A stretch of DNA of 64,000 nucleotides from Acidianus infernus. GTDB lineage: Archaea > Thermoproteota > Thermoprotei_A > Sulfolobales > Sulfolobaceae. The notes beneath the pieces were generated by a model, which had not been told where the DNA came from, did no database searches, and saw nothing but the letters and a program-made list of their open reading frames with translations. This document shows positions 28,497 through 37,447 of this stretch, piece by piece. Location of the stretch: NCBI RefSeq assembly GCF_009729545.1, contig NZ_WFIY01000004.1, positions 1,710,001 to 1,774,000 on the forward strand, given 5' to 3'. Each line of letters starts with the position of its first letter. Position 1 is the first letter of the stretch. Both the position numbers and the translations under genes were made by a program.

Positions 28497-28586
28497 TTGG
28501 TTGAATTAAGAATTGCCCTTGAGATGCTTAAGGAAGGAATTCAGCACAAATGGAAGACCGTTATCAGTGCATTAGTATCTAGATAA
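28497..28586 (+). pseudogene. Remnant of a PaREP1/HEPN-like gene
   Basis: The frame LVELRIALEMLKEGI-QHKWKTVISALVSR resembles the conserved helix pair of PaREP1-type archaeal proteins (…EALKMLEEG…A..AWKALLSAL…), with the segment between the helices shortened. Upstream codons (from ATG 28359) do not look coding. The stop lies 6 bases before the right end of IS-like copy B. The assignment is by pattern only. Confidence 0.4.
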
Positions 28587-28591
28587 ATTAG

Positions 28592-28780
28592 CTGACTTCC
28601 TCCTAAAGGGTTCCCTCCCAAGTGGTTCATCGATTCGGGTGGCTCAGAGCATTGGAAGAGTGAGGGACTTTCATTCACCTAGTCCACTATTGCTGGTTGC
28701 TCATACTTGAGCTGGGGAGGAGCGCCATTAACGTCTTGGGATATTCATCCCCTTTCATCCCTTAACCCCCATCTCTGTAA
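28592..28780 (-). mobile_element. IS200/IS605-like non-autonomous element (copy B)
   Basis: On the minus strand it starts at TTAC (28777-28780), followed by GGGGGTTAAGGG and a diverged left hairpin. The right half is well preserved (CTCCTCCCCAGCTC, GAATGAAAGTCCCTCACTC, TCTTCCAATGCTCTGAG, CCACCCGAATCGATGAAC, TTGGGAGGGAACCC). It ends with AGGAGGAAGTCAG and then CT at 28592. The terminal hairpin has lost several bases. No gene is inside. Confidence 0.7.
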
Positions 28781-28883
28781 TGGATATCCTAAGCCTCACT
28801 TCGTCTTATCTAGGGAGGAACGTTAAGATAGAGAGAAATTGATTGTGGAAAAACATTTTTACTCCAGCTTCTAGCCTAGGTTG

Positions 28884-29504
28884 ATGAGTTTAATACTTTT
28901 AATAACTAATTACATAGGAATTATTGCATTTTCAATATCAGGTTCTATGAAGGCTATTGAAAAGAAAATGGATTTACTTGGTGTTATAACACTAGGTTTT
29001 TCAACTTCATTGGCTGGAGGAATCTTAGCTGACTTACTGCTAGGAATTACTCCACCCACAAACTTAATTTACATACCTTACCCCACAGCATCCTTTATTA
29101 CTAGCATAGTTACTTTTGCGTTCTACAAGAAATTTACTCACGTAAGTAAGCCTTTAATATATGCAGATGCTCTAGGTCTAGGAGCATTTACTGCTTCTGG
29201 AGCTTCTTTGGCATTTAGTTTAAGACCAGATCCCCTGCTGGTTATAATGGTAGGAACTATAACCGCTGTAGGCGGAGGAGTACTTAGGGATATATTGGCT
29301 AATGAGATACCCCTAGTTTTAACTAAGGAGTTCTATGCCTCAGCGTCAATTATAGGTTCTACAATATATTACGGTTTAGCGGAGTTAGGCGTGCAGACTG
29401 GATTCCTTACTACTTTAGTTCTACTTTTAACGTTTACTCTAAGACTTCTTGCTATTAGGATGAAGTGGAAGTTGCCTTCATCAGCAGTTTTCGATAAATC
29501 GTGA
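28884..29504 (+). CDS. TRIC/YadS-family cation channel-like membrane protein
   Basis: This 206-residue protein has seven hydrophobic segments in the double three-helix repeat of the TRIC/UPF0126 family. The two glycine-rich repeats are visible (GVITLGFSTSLAGGILADLLLG near residue 35 and VGTITAVGGGVLRDILANEIP near residue 120), together with DALGLGAFTASGASLA. Prokaryotic TRIC proteins are trimeric potassium-permeable channels. I choose ATG 28884 over the adjacent TTG at 28881. No operon partner is evident. Confidence 0.85.
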   Translation: MSLILLITNYIGIIAFSISGSMKAIEKKMDLLGVITLGFSTSLAGGILADLLLGITPPTNLIYIPYPTASFITSIVTFAFYKKFTHVSKPLIYADALGLGAFTASGASLAFSLRPDPLLVIMVGTITAVGGGVLRDILANEIPLVLTKEFYASASIIGSTIYYGLAELGVQTGFLTTLVLLLTFTLRLLAIRMKWKLPSSAVFDKS

Positions 29505-29548
29505 AGTTCATATAATTTATTTTCTGTAAAACTAATTAAGCCCAAATC

Positions 29549-30352
29549 CTAATGTATCTTAACGCTAAGGAATATTGCTGATAAAATGATTATTGTCCCT
29601 ATTGTCTCATAAATGTTAAGGAACTCTTTAAAAATAATCATTGAAAGTATTATTGTAAATACAGGCTCTAATGCGGTAATTATTGATGCGGTTATTGAGT
29701 CGGTCTTCTTCATTCCCCTGTAAAAGAAGAAATAAGGAATTACGGTGGCAAAAATTGCAAGATAAATACCGGCGTAAACTGAAGGTAAATTTAGGACTCT
29801 AACAAAAGGTAAAGAGAAAGGTATTGACCAGAGGGACTGTGAAAATATTATTTCCCAATCGTTCATACCTTTTTTTTGTAGGAGTCGAGAAAAGGATATT
29901 AAACCTGCGTAAGTTAAGCCCGAAGCTAAGCCCAAAAGGAACTGCTGGAGAGTAGGAACTCCTAAGTACATGATATATAAACCGGCTAAAATCATTATTG
30001 ACGAGATAATCTTTCCTAAAGTAGTCTTCTCTTTAACCAGAAAGTAGGAAAATATTGAAACCCAGAGGGGAGCAGTGTAAAGTAATACTGCAGAAAGTGA
30101 GGGACCGTCAACTGGAATTGTATAAATATATGTTAAATAAAAGAGCGAAGAAACAAAACCCATACCTATAGCATATTTATTTACTACTATTTTTTTCACA
30201 ATAAACAGGGAAACGACTGCGGAGACTACACTCCTTATTATTACCATCGCAAACTGGTTCCCGCCAAGTAAGTAAAAGTAATTAACTACTATCCCAATTG
30301 TGCCCCAGAAGAAAGCTGCTAGAGTTAAATCTATGTGACCGCTTGTTCTCAT
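29549..30352 (-). CDS. EamA/DMT-superfamily transporter
   Basis: The 267-residue protein has about ten helices in two EamA repeats. The first starts HIDLTLAAFFWGTIGIVVNYFY and the second QFLLGLASGLTYAGLISFSRLL. The conserved ending of the second repeat is FTIILSMIIFKEFLNIYETIGTIIILSAI. Members export amino acids or other small metabolites; the substrate cannot be read. It stands alone, divergent from the 195-aa gene. Confidence 0.85.
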   Translation of the reverse strand: MRTSGHIDLTLAAFFWGTIGIVVNYFYLLGGNQFAMVIIRSVVSAVVSLFIVKKIVVNKYAIGMGFVSSLFYLTYIYTIPVDGPSLSAVLLYTAPLWVSIFSYFLVKEKTTLGKIISSIMILAGLYIMYLGVPTLQQFLLGLASGLTYAGLISFSRLLQKKGMNDWEIIFSQSLWSIPFSLPFVRVLNLPSVYAGIYLAIFATVIPYFFFYRGMKKTDSITASIITALEPVFTIILSMIIFKEFLNIYETIGTIIILSAIFLSVKIH

Positions 30353-30388
30353 TTGATACTAATAAAAGTGTATTACATTATTTAATTA

Positions 30389-30976
30389 ATGTTGGAGTTT
30401 GAAGATGTAAAAATCGATATAGAGGACGAAAAAACTAGAAAAGAAATTCAGAATTTCTTTTCAATATTCATTTATATCTCGAACTTTTACGAGAAAAACT
30501 GCATAATTCACTTCCATTGCAACGGAGTACAGATAGAAGGAAAGCCTGGATTTGTAATTGTAAATAATTTTCCTAGAATTTACTCTAGAGGGGCAGATAA
30601 ACTTAGGGCTTTGGCCTACCTTTCCTTATTTAGAGAAGAGAAACCTATTGTTGAAAGCGATATTCAGGCAATATCTTCAATATCTTTTGTTCCTCTTTAT
30701 TTTTCGATTAAAATGAAAGAAAAAGGAATAACAAAATTTCTATCATCGCTTACTCATTACTATTCAGCCATTTATAACCAGCTAACTAACGAGAAAATAA
30801 GGGAAGACTTTAAGGAAGTTTTGAATTCATTCTGGGCTATAGATATAAAATACCTAGAAAATATTAAAAATTCTTACTTAACTCACTTAGAGCTTTATAT
30901 TAAATTATTAGGATTTTCAACTGGAGTTTCCTTATCGTATAATGACATCTTAAAGAAATATGGCATAATTTCATAG
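30389..30976 (+). CDS. Hypothetical protein, 195 aa
   Basis: This is a soluble protein with an N-terminal half of mixed strands (FEDVKIDIEDEKTRKEIQNFF, then IHFHCNGVQIEGKPGFVIVNN) and a helical C-terminal half. No motif was recognised. It is followed 38 bases later by the TPR protein on the same strand, which suggests they act together, and the convergent Ser/Thr kinase ends against that TPR gene. Confidence 0.55.
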   Translation: MLEFEDVKIDIEDEKTRKEIQNFFSIFIYISNFYEKNCIIHFHCNGVQIEGKPGFVIVNNFPRIYSRGADKLRALAYLSLFREEKPIVESDIQAISSISFVPLYFSIKMKEKGITKFLSSLTHYYSAIYNQLTNEKIREDFKEVLNSFWAIDIKYLENIKNSYLTHLELYIKLLGFSTGVSLSYNDILKKYGIIS

Positions 30977-31014
30977 TCAAAGGTTTTTAATTTCTTCTTA
31001 TCCAATAATAATTA

Positions 31015-31830
31015 ATGTCACAGATAGATGATATTATCAAACAATATAATAGCGGTAACTTGAATTTAGCATTAAGAAAATTGGAAGAATTAGTTAGTAA
31101 AAATCCCACAAAAGAAGCTTACGAGCTAATGGCAAAAATCCTCCTTGAAATGGGAAAAGATGATGAAGCATTAGAATATTTTGAGAAGGCTGGAAATAAG
31201 GTAGAGAAAGCAAGAATACTACTATCTAGAGGAATGTATTCTGATGCCTTGGACGAATTAAAAGACGTTAATTCTACTGAAGCTAAGATAATTAAGGCTA
31301 CTATATATTTGAGGAAAGAGGATTACAAGAAAGTTATTGAAGAGTTAAACGAAATAAATGACGAGCTTTCTTCTAATCCCCTTTACTATAAAATAAAAGG
31401 AATAGCCGAGTACTATTTAGGAAATTATTACGATGCACTTAGGGATTTAACTAGAGGCATCGAGCTTTATCCATTAGATTCCGAACTCTATTATTATAGA
31501 GCACTAGTGAAAATTTCATTAAATGAAGATAAAGAAGCGGAAAGTGATATAAATACTGCAATAAACTTGAACCCTTATTATGCCGAGGCTTACTTCAGTA
31601 AAGGCTTACTTAAGGAAAAGAAAGGAAAATATGAAGAAGCAATTGCCTATTATTCCAAATCAATAGAAATTAATCCAGAATATGTAGAGGCATACGTAAG
31701 AAGAGCTAAATCTTACATGAAGAGCGGAATGGAGAAAGAAGCGTTTGAAGACATTAAAGTTGTTAAAGAATTAAAAGAAAAGAAGGAGAATATAGCGAGA
31801 ATAGACATCGATAAGGAAAATGATGGTTAA
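31015..31830 (+). CDS. Tetratricopeptide-repeat protein, 271 aa
   Basis: About six to seven TPR units are visible. Clear ones are EAYELMAKILLEMGKDDEALEYFEKA, ALYY-type DSELYYYRALVKISLNEDKEAESDI, AEAYFSKGLLKEKKGKYEEAIAYY and VEAYVRRAKSYMKSGMEKEAFEDI, each ending in the usual xxNP or xxYP turn. TPR arrays mediate protein contacts. The gene overlaps the convergent membrane-bound kinase by 4 bases. Archaeal kinases are often neighbours of TPR proteins, so a signalling partnership is plausible but unproven. Confidence 0.88.
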   Translation: MSQIDDIIKQYNSGNLNLALRKLEELVSKNPTKEAYELMAKILLEMGKDDEALEYFEKAGNKVEKARILLSRGMYSDALDELKDVNSTEAKIIKATIYLRKEDYKKVIEELNEINDELSSNPLYYKIKGIAEYYLGNYYDALRDLTRGIELYPLDSELYYYRALVKISLNEDKEAESDINTAINLNPYYAEAYFSKGLLKEKKGKYEEAIAYYSKSIEINPEYVEAYVRRAKSYMKSGMEKEAFEDIKVVKELKEKKENIARIDIDKENDG

Positions 31831-34151
31831 CTTGTTATATTTAGCTTATTTAATTCCATAATAACATAATCTATGTTAGGTCTTTTTAAGATATCTGGAG
31901 AAGTCATTGTTTTTATTAATGGATCAAATTCAGCATACTCTGCAGGTAAAGAAAACCTTTGGTGAAATATCTCTAATTCTTTCCTGGCTTCTTCCAAATA
32001 AATAGCATAAGGCTGATTCTTTACATAGGCTTGAACAGCCTTGTCCATGAGTTCTGACACCTTAGGAGGATTAAATTGCGTTTGAGTAAGCATTTTATAA
32101 ATTGTTGCTCCTAAAGCGTATACATCCATTCTTACGTCAGCACCTTTATTAGTGAGCATAGCTTCTACTTGATCTATTGAACAGTATTGTGGAGTATACT
32201 CTAGCACTCTTTCTCCTATCTTTCTTGCAGAACCTAAATCTCCTAATTTAACTGAAATTACTCCATTTCTTATGTTCTCGTAAATTTCCTCAGCCGTTTT
32301 CCCTGGATATTTGTTAAAGAATATGTTAGAAGGCTTTACATCAAGATGAACATATCCTTCTTGGTGGACTATTTTTAAAGCGTTAGCAATATTAAGCGAG
32401 ATTAAAGCTACAACTTTCTTCCAATAGTTTGAGAGTACTATTGCTTTATTTTTTAGTAAATCTTCCACTGTACCCCCTTCCATTAGTTCCATAACTATTG
32501 CAGGAGGCGTAAAATAATATACTTCTGACTTTCCATTTACTATATCCATTATACTATTTAAATCCGCAAAAAATCCAAATATTCTAACAATATTAGGTGA
32601 CTTCTCAGAAATACTCTGTAAGTTAGATGACTCTTTTGATATGTTTCCAAATACATTAAGTATATCATTAACATTTGATTTGGAAATTTTAGCAACTTTT
32701 ATTGCGTATTGTTGACTATTTCTTTCTCCAACTAATACATATGAACTTCCTCCACTCCCTAAAACCTTAGTAATTTTATAGCCGTATAAATTGCTACCTA
32801 TCCAAATATTGGGATCCCAAGATTCTAAGGGAGGGAGTTGTTTAGGATTTGTAGTTGATGCTATACCCATAATTGAGGCTAGGGTTAATTTTGCTTTTTC
32901 CTTAATAGGTTGTGGCAAGTTTTTTGTGAGCAAATAACTTGCAAATTTCTCTGCAGAATCCTTATCTTTCAACACTAATACATCAAGTAAAACATTAGCA
33001 TCTGATGGAATAATATTCTTAGATATTATACAATTTACCACATTTGAAAGATTATTACAGTTATTGTAGATTATTTTTCCCGCAAATTTCGAGTAAATCC
33101 AGGACATTGAATTACATTCAAATTTACCTGCAGCATCACAGAAGATCTTAGTATATGTATAATTTAACTTTAGTAAAGTATCCAAATACTTTTCCGCCTT
33201 ATTATATGAATTTGAATTTATTGCACTAAATAGTTTATTCTCTATGAGCTGAGGATTAGGTAAACTAATCGGAATTACTGAAGCACCAAGAATTAAGAAA
33301 ACTAATGTATAATAAGGTGAATAAATAAAGGAGAACCAAGCTAGGCCCAATGATGCCAAGGATATTACTATTGCGAACTCCGTATCTCTTTGTCCTCTGA
33401 AAATTATACTTCCAAATACAGAAACTGCTATCATTACTAGAATCAAATATGTTGCAAAATGATTTACAATATAATAATATATTATTTCCTTTAGTGTAGA
33501 AACATTATTTAATATTAAAAGTAAAAATATCAATGGTAATAGCGCTGAAAGAAAATAAGGCAATGCAACATTATTTACTGCGTCAAATACTAATCTTTCT
33601 GCTTTTTTGCTAGCTGATAATACAAATCCTAGTATTCCTGAAACTGTATAGAACAGAAACATATGATTATAAAATAATATTGAGTAAGGCAAACATTTGA
33701 AAATACATGAGTAGCATCTTATATTAAAGATAGAATACTGTAAAATAGGCAATAGTATAAATGCTGTAATAATTAAATATATTATTTGCAATTTAGTTCC
33801 TCCAAATAATAATGCAATTAATAGCATTATTAAGGTTAAGATTATGAAAGTTATATAGAAAAATATAGAAATTGAAATGTTAGATAGCATAGAACTAAAA
33901 GTCTGCTGTAGTAATGACGGTATTAATAAATTTGATAAAACAAGCGCTATTCCTATCGACTTAAGGCAAGGCTTTATTGACATCGCTAGAGCATATATTA
34001 TTAAGCTTTCAGTAACAATAAATATAATTGAATTTGATGAGAATAGGGAAATATCATTAATCATTGGATATAAAATTATGAAGCCCACGAGTATTGAAGA
34101 TGCTATAAATGAAAGTCTAATAGTATTGACGATTTTTTCGTTAATTCTCAT
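31827..34151 (-). CDS. Membrane-bound eukaryotic-type Ser/Thr protein kinase
   Basis: The 774-residue protein has about nine to ten hydrophobic helices in residues 1-285, a helical linker of about 150 residues and a C-terminal kinase domain (about 455-774). Kinase motifs are VLGSGGSSYVLVG (glycine loop), YAIKVAK (ATP lysine), YVHLDVKPSNIFF (catalytic loop, HLD instead of HRD) and KLGDLGSA (DLG instead of DFG). YTPQYCSIDQVEA stands for the APE region, and DVYALGATIYKML follows. The catalytic Asp and Lys are intact, so it should be active. The linker has TPR-like helices. The N-terminal part may sense a membrane signal. Confidence 0.87.
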   Translation of the reverse strand: MRINEKIVNTIRLSFIASSILVGFIILYPMINDISLFSSNSIIFIVTESLIIYALAMSIKPCLKSIGIALVLSNLLIPSLLQQTFSSMLSNISISIFFYITFIILTLIMLLIALLFGGTKLQIIYLIITAFILLPILQYSIFNIRCYSCIFKCLPYSILFYNHMFLFYTVSGILGFVLSASKKAERLVFDAVNNVALPYFLSALLPLIFLLLILNNVSTLKEIIYYYIVNHFATYLILVMIAVSVFGSIIFRGQRDTEFAIVISLASLGLAWFSFIYSPYYTLVFLILGASVIPISLPNPQLIENKLFSAINSNSYNKAEKYLDTLLKLNYTYTKIFCDAAGKFECNSMSWIYSKFAGKIIYNNCNNLSNVVNCIISKNIIPSDANVLLDVLVLKDKDSAEKFASYLLTKNLPQPIKEKAKLTLASIMGIASTTNPKQLPPLESWDPNIWIGSNLYGYKITKVLGSGGSSYVLVGERNSQQYAIKVAKISKSNVNDILNVFGNISKESSNLQSISEKSPNIVRIFGFFADLNSIMDIVNGKSEVYYFTPPAIVMELMEGGTVEDLLKNKAIVLSNYWKKVVALISLNIANALKIVHQEGYVHLDVKPSNIFFNKYPGKTAEEIYENIRNGVISVKLGDLGSARKIGERVLEYTPQYCSIDQVEAMLTNKGADVRMDVYALGATIYKMLTQTQFNPPKVSELMDKAVQAYVKNQPYAIYLEEARKELEIFHQRFSLPAEYAEFDPLIKTMTSPDILKRPNIDYVIMELNKLNITS

Positions 34152-34177
34152 TTGGAGATAAATAGGCTTAGCATAAT

Positions 34178-35137
34178 TTAAGTTTCACTATATTTTGATT
34201 TGATATTTATAAATAAATAGTTTTTTAATTCTTCTTCTGGTAAATTGTAAATCTTTTGCGTAAGCTCTTTAGCTAACATATCTCTCTCCTCAAAACTCAT
34301 CTTTACTCCAGCCAATATCAATCCTCCAATTACTGCTTGATAACTATAAAAAATACTTACGCCTAAAGAAGAAATTTCGTCCCTAATAATTCTAGAGTTC
34401 ATTACACCGCCTATCACCGAAACTCTTCCGCCTTCTTTCTTTAATCTATTAATCATCCTCACGATATATTCGCTTGCCTCCTTCATTACTCTTAAAGCTA
34501 AAGGATCTCCTCTCTGAGCAAGTTCATCAACTATTACTGCAAAACTAGCAATAAGCCTCTTATCCTGCTCCTTTGAAAGCTTTATTACTGCCTCCCTAAA
34601 AGGTAATTTAAAATATTCCTCCACTGCATGAGGAAGTTCACTTTTTTCCTCAATTCCGTCAACTACCCTTGTTGCATAAGTTATAGCGGTCTTAGCTATC
34701 CAAGAGGCAGAACCTTCGTCACCAAAAATCCAGCTCCAACCACCAACTCTATGCAATACACCGTTCTTTTGATAGAAAGCTACACTTCCTGTACCCGGAG
34801 CAAAAACTCCGCCATCTTCAAATAAATTGGTAGCCCTATAAGCTCCTACGCCATCATTATAGACTTGAGCATTAGGGAAAATTCTTCTTACCATTTCTTC
34901 TCCTCTTTTAGTATCTTCAGCAGAGTCTCCTATTCCTGCTAAACAAAAAACTGCCTTATCTGCCTTATCTCCTTCCGCCTCCTTTATTGCTTTTCTTAAG
35001 TTTTCTTCCGCTTTACTTGCTCCTATTATTGTAAAATTAGAAGATCCTGCTAGTCCTATTCCTTTAATTTTAAATTTGTTCTCATCAAAAAGTAAAGCTA
35101 CTGTCTTAGTTGCACCGCCGTCTACTGCCAATATCAC
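34178..35137 (-). CDS. BadF/BadG-type ATPase, N-acetylglucosamine kinase-like sugar kinase
   Basis: This 319-residue protein has the ASKHA ATPase fold. The phosphate-1 motif ILAVDGGATKTVALL lies at the start, the adenosine region VSVIGGVMNSRIIRD near residue 235, and a conserved APGTGSVAFY with GWSWIFGDEGSASWIA at 113-148, typical of N-acetylglucosamine kinase-like members. The likely reaction is ATP-dependent phosphorylation of an amino sugar or hexose. The start directly at the first strand is secure. It is divergent from the LutA-like gene and has no sugar-pathway neighbours. Confidence 0.82.
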   Translation of the reverse strand: MILAVDGGATKTVALLFDENKFKIKGIGLAGSSNFTIIGASKAEENLRKAIKEAEGDKADKAVFCLAGIGDSAEDTKRGEEMVRRIFPNAQVYNDGVGAYRATNLFEDGGVFAPGTGSVAFYQKNGVLHRVGGWSWIFGDEGSASWIAKTAITYATRVVDGIEEKSELPHAVEEYFKLPFREAVIKLSKEQDKRLIASFAVIVDELAQRGDPLALRVMKEASEYIVRMINRLKKEGGRVSVIGGVMNSRIIRDEISSLGVSIFYSYQAVIGGLILAGVKMSFEERDMLAKELTQKIYNLPEEELKNYLFINIKSKYSET

Positions 35138-35186
35138 ATTCTTTGTTTGGATACTAAGTTATTAATGAGTTTCCATAATCTATCAT

Positions 35187-36062
35187 GTGAATAACCTTTC
35201 TGAAATAGGGAAAATCCTAGTAGATAACCTAAATAGATATTATATGCCTTTTCCAGTAGATAAAAAAGTTTGTAGCGGTTGGGCAAAGGATTTACATAGA
35301 GGAGGGGATACAATTATTTACACCTCATGCATGTACCAAATAGAACCGGCAGTAGGAATGTTCCTTAAATTTCTTCCCTCAATTTCGTCATTTAAAGTAC
35401 TAATGCCACTTGCAAGATTAGTTAAGCCTTCAAAGTCTCAGCTGGATAGAGCTTACAAAATCTTAAATAACATCGTGGAAGCTTTGGAAAAATCGGGAAT
35501 AAAACCTGGCTACCTTTATGAGGAAGAACCTTATAGCGGAGCAATATTACTTGAAATGGGCTTTCTAGAGGAGTTTGGAGAATACGCAAAGAAGATTGTA
35601 TCTCTCTTTAGAGAGAAGGGAGTTAAAAAGATAATAACCGTTGATCCTCACACTCACAACGCTCTGACTAGGTATCAAGAGTTTGTTAAACACGACTTAG
35701 AGATAGTAAATTATCTAGAGCTAGTAAATTATACCAAAAAAGTTGAAGGAGAATTTACAATTCACGACTCGTGCCTTTATTCTAGGTTCCTAGGTTTAAG
35801 GGAAAAATACAGAGGGCTAATAGAAAAATCAGGAATAAAGCTAGTGGAAGATGAGATGATAACAGGAAAGGATACTTCCTCTTGTTGCGGCGGTCCATTA
35901 GGACCCGTTGATCTGAAAGTCAGTGAGAAAATCGCTGAAAATAGGGCTAAGGATTTGGAGAAACTAAGTAAAAGACTTCTAGTAGTTTGTCCAATATGCT
36001 ACGTCACTTTATCGCCTCACTTTAAAGGAGAAATAATGGACATTGCTGAGGTGATATTTTGA
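35187..36062 (+). CDS. CCG-domain Fe-S protein, LutA/heterodisulfide reductase-like
   Basis: This 291-residue protein has two cysteine-rich domains of the CCG family. The first is TSCMYQIEPAVGMFLKFL. The second combines HDSCLYSRFLG, SSCCGGPLG and a late VVCPICYVTLS. CCG domains bind a non-cubane 4Fe-4S cluster and are found in LutA, GlpC and HdrB. The stop overlaps the TTG start of the LUD-domain gene. Together they resemble a LutA-LutB lactate or glycolate oxidation module lacking LutC. The GTG start is close to the conserved region, giving a probably leaderless transcript. Confidence 0.82.
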   Translation: MNNLSEIGKILVDNLNRYYMPFPVDKKVCSGWAKDLHRGGDTIIYTSCMYQIEPAVGMFLKFLPSISSFKVLMPLARLVKPSKSQLDRAYKILNNIVEALEKSGIKPGYLYEEEPYSGAILLEMGFLEEFGEYAKKIVSLFREKGVKKIITVDPHTHNALTRYQEFVKHDLEIVNYLELVNYTKKVEGEFTIHDSCLYSRFLGLREKYRGLIEKSGIKLVEDEMITGKDTSSCCGGPLGPVDLKVSEKIAENRAKDLEKLSKRLLVVCPICYVTLSPHFKGEIMDIAEVIF

Positions 36063-37216
36063 GCTGGGACATTGCAGTAAATAGAGCTATAAATAACGCT
36101 GTCCCAAAGGTATATAAGGTTTTAAGGGAGCATCCTTACATTGAGGAATTAGCTAAGAGGCTTAGAGAAGCTAAGCTTGAAGTTCTAAACAATCTGGAGA
36201 AATATGTGGAAGAGACTTTACAATCAGTTAAGAACAATGGCGGAAATGCTTACTACGTTCACGACGAGAAAGAAGCTCAAGAAATTGTTGGGAAAATTGT
36301 AGGAAAAGGCAAGATTGTTGTAATGGGCAAATCAATGGTTGCTTATGAATTAGGAATAAGGAAGTACTTGGAAAGTTTGGGAAATGAAGTTTGGGAAACT
36401 GACTTAGGAGAATTCTTAATACAACAAGCTAACGAACCGCCTTCCCATATAATAGCTCCGGCAATTCACATGACTAAGGAAAGTGTAGGTAAGCTCTTAA
36501 AGGAGAAACTAGGAGGAGTAGATGAGAATTCTAAAGTTGAGGACATGGTAGCAGTTGTGAGGAAATTCTTGAGAGATAAATTTGTTAAAGCAGATGTAGG
36601 AATAACTGGGGCAAACGCAATAGCTGCAGATACTGGCTCAGTATTGCTGGTTGAAAATGAGGGGAACATAAGGTTCACAACTGTAGCTCCTCAGATTCAT
36701 ATAGCAATAGCCGGTGTCGAAAAAATTCTACCTACTTTGGCTGATGCAATGATAGAACCTTTAGTTCAGTCAGCTTATGCAGGACTTTATCCGCCAACAT
36801 ACGTTAATTTAACTTCTGGGCCTAGTTCTACAGCAGATATAGAACACAATAGAGTAAGGCCTGCTCACGGCCCTAAAGAATTTCACTTAATATTGGTGGA
36901 TAACGGGAGGGTGAAGGCTAATAAAGATAACGTGTTAAGAGAAGCTTTACTTTGCATTAGATGTGGAAGATGTCACTTTCATTGTCCAATATATAGAGCC
37001 ATTGGAAATATTTGGGGAGATCCACCTTATAGTGGGCCAATGGGTGCAATGTGGTCTTATATAGTCAAGGGCGATACAAAGCCTGCAATGTATTGTGCTC
37101 ATTCGGGCAACTGTAAGGAAGTTTGTCCTATGCGGATAAACATTCCAAGAGTATTAGAACATATTAAGAATTTAGGTTTACATTCACAAGGCAAAGATAA
37201 ATTAGATTATAAATAA
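36059..37216 (+). CDS. LUD-domain 4Fe-4S protein, LutB-like
   Basis: The 385-residue protein has a LUD domain (about residues 55-270, with IVVMGKSMVAYELGIRKYLE and ADVGITGANAIAADTGSVLL). A C-terminal ferredoxin part follows, with two clusters, CIRCGRCHFHCP and CAHSGNCKEVCP. This is the LutB/YkgF layout, an electron-transfer subunit in iron-sulfur lactate oxidation. The TTG start overlaps the previous gene by 4 bases (TTGA), so translation is coupled. Electrons could enter the quinone pool, but the physiological substrate is not shown. Confidence 0.85.
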   Translation: MSWDIAVNRAINNAVPKVYKVLREHPYIEELAKRLREAKLEVLNNLEKYVEETLQSVKNNGGNAYYVHDEKEAQEIVGKIVGKGKIVVMGKSMVAYELGIRKYLESLGNEVWETDLGEFLIQQANEPPSHIIAPAIHMTKESVGKLLKEKLGGVDENSKVEDMVAVVRKFLRDKFVKADVGITGANAIAADTGSVLLVENEGNIRFTTVAPQIHIAIAGVEKILPTLADAMIEPLVQSAYAGLYPPTYVNLTSGPSSTADIEHNRVRPAHGPKEFHLILVDNGRVKANKDNVLREALLCIRCGRCHFHCPIYRAIGNIWGDPPYSGPMGAMWSYIVKGDTKPAMYCAHSGNCKEVCPMRINIPRVLEHIKNLGLHSQGKDKLDYK

Positions 37217-37447
37217 TATTTTCCAATCTTATGCTTTATAACAATCATGTTAATAATATTTCACTTAAAATATTAGACAATACATTCCACTAATAATAGA
37301 ATACCGAAGAAGTCATTCTAGCACGCTAAGATATATTAGATATGTTGAATATATGATCAATAGTAATATTACAATTACGTGAATGAGAGAATTGAACATG
37401 GCACACCTTGTGTGAACTTTTTAGACTTAAATTAAATGATTTAACGT

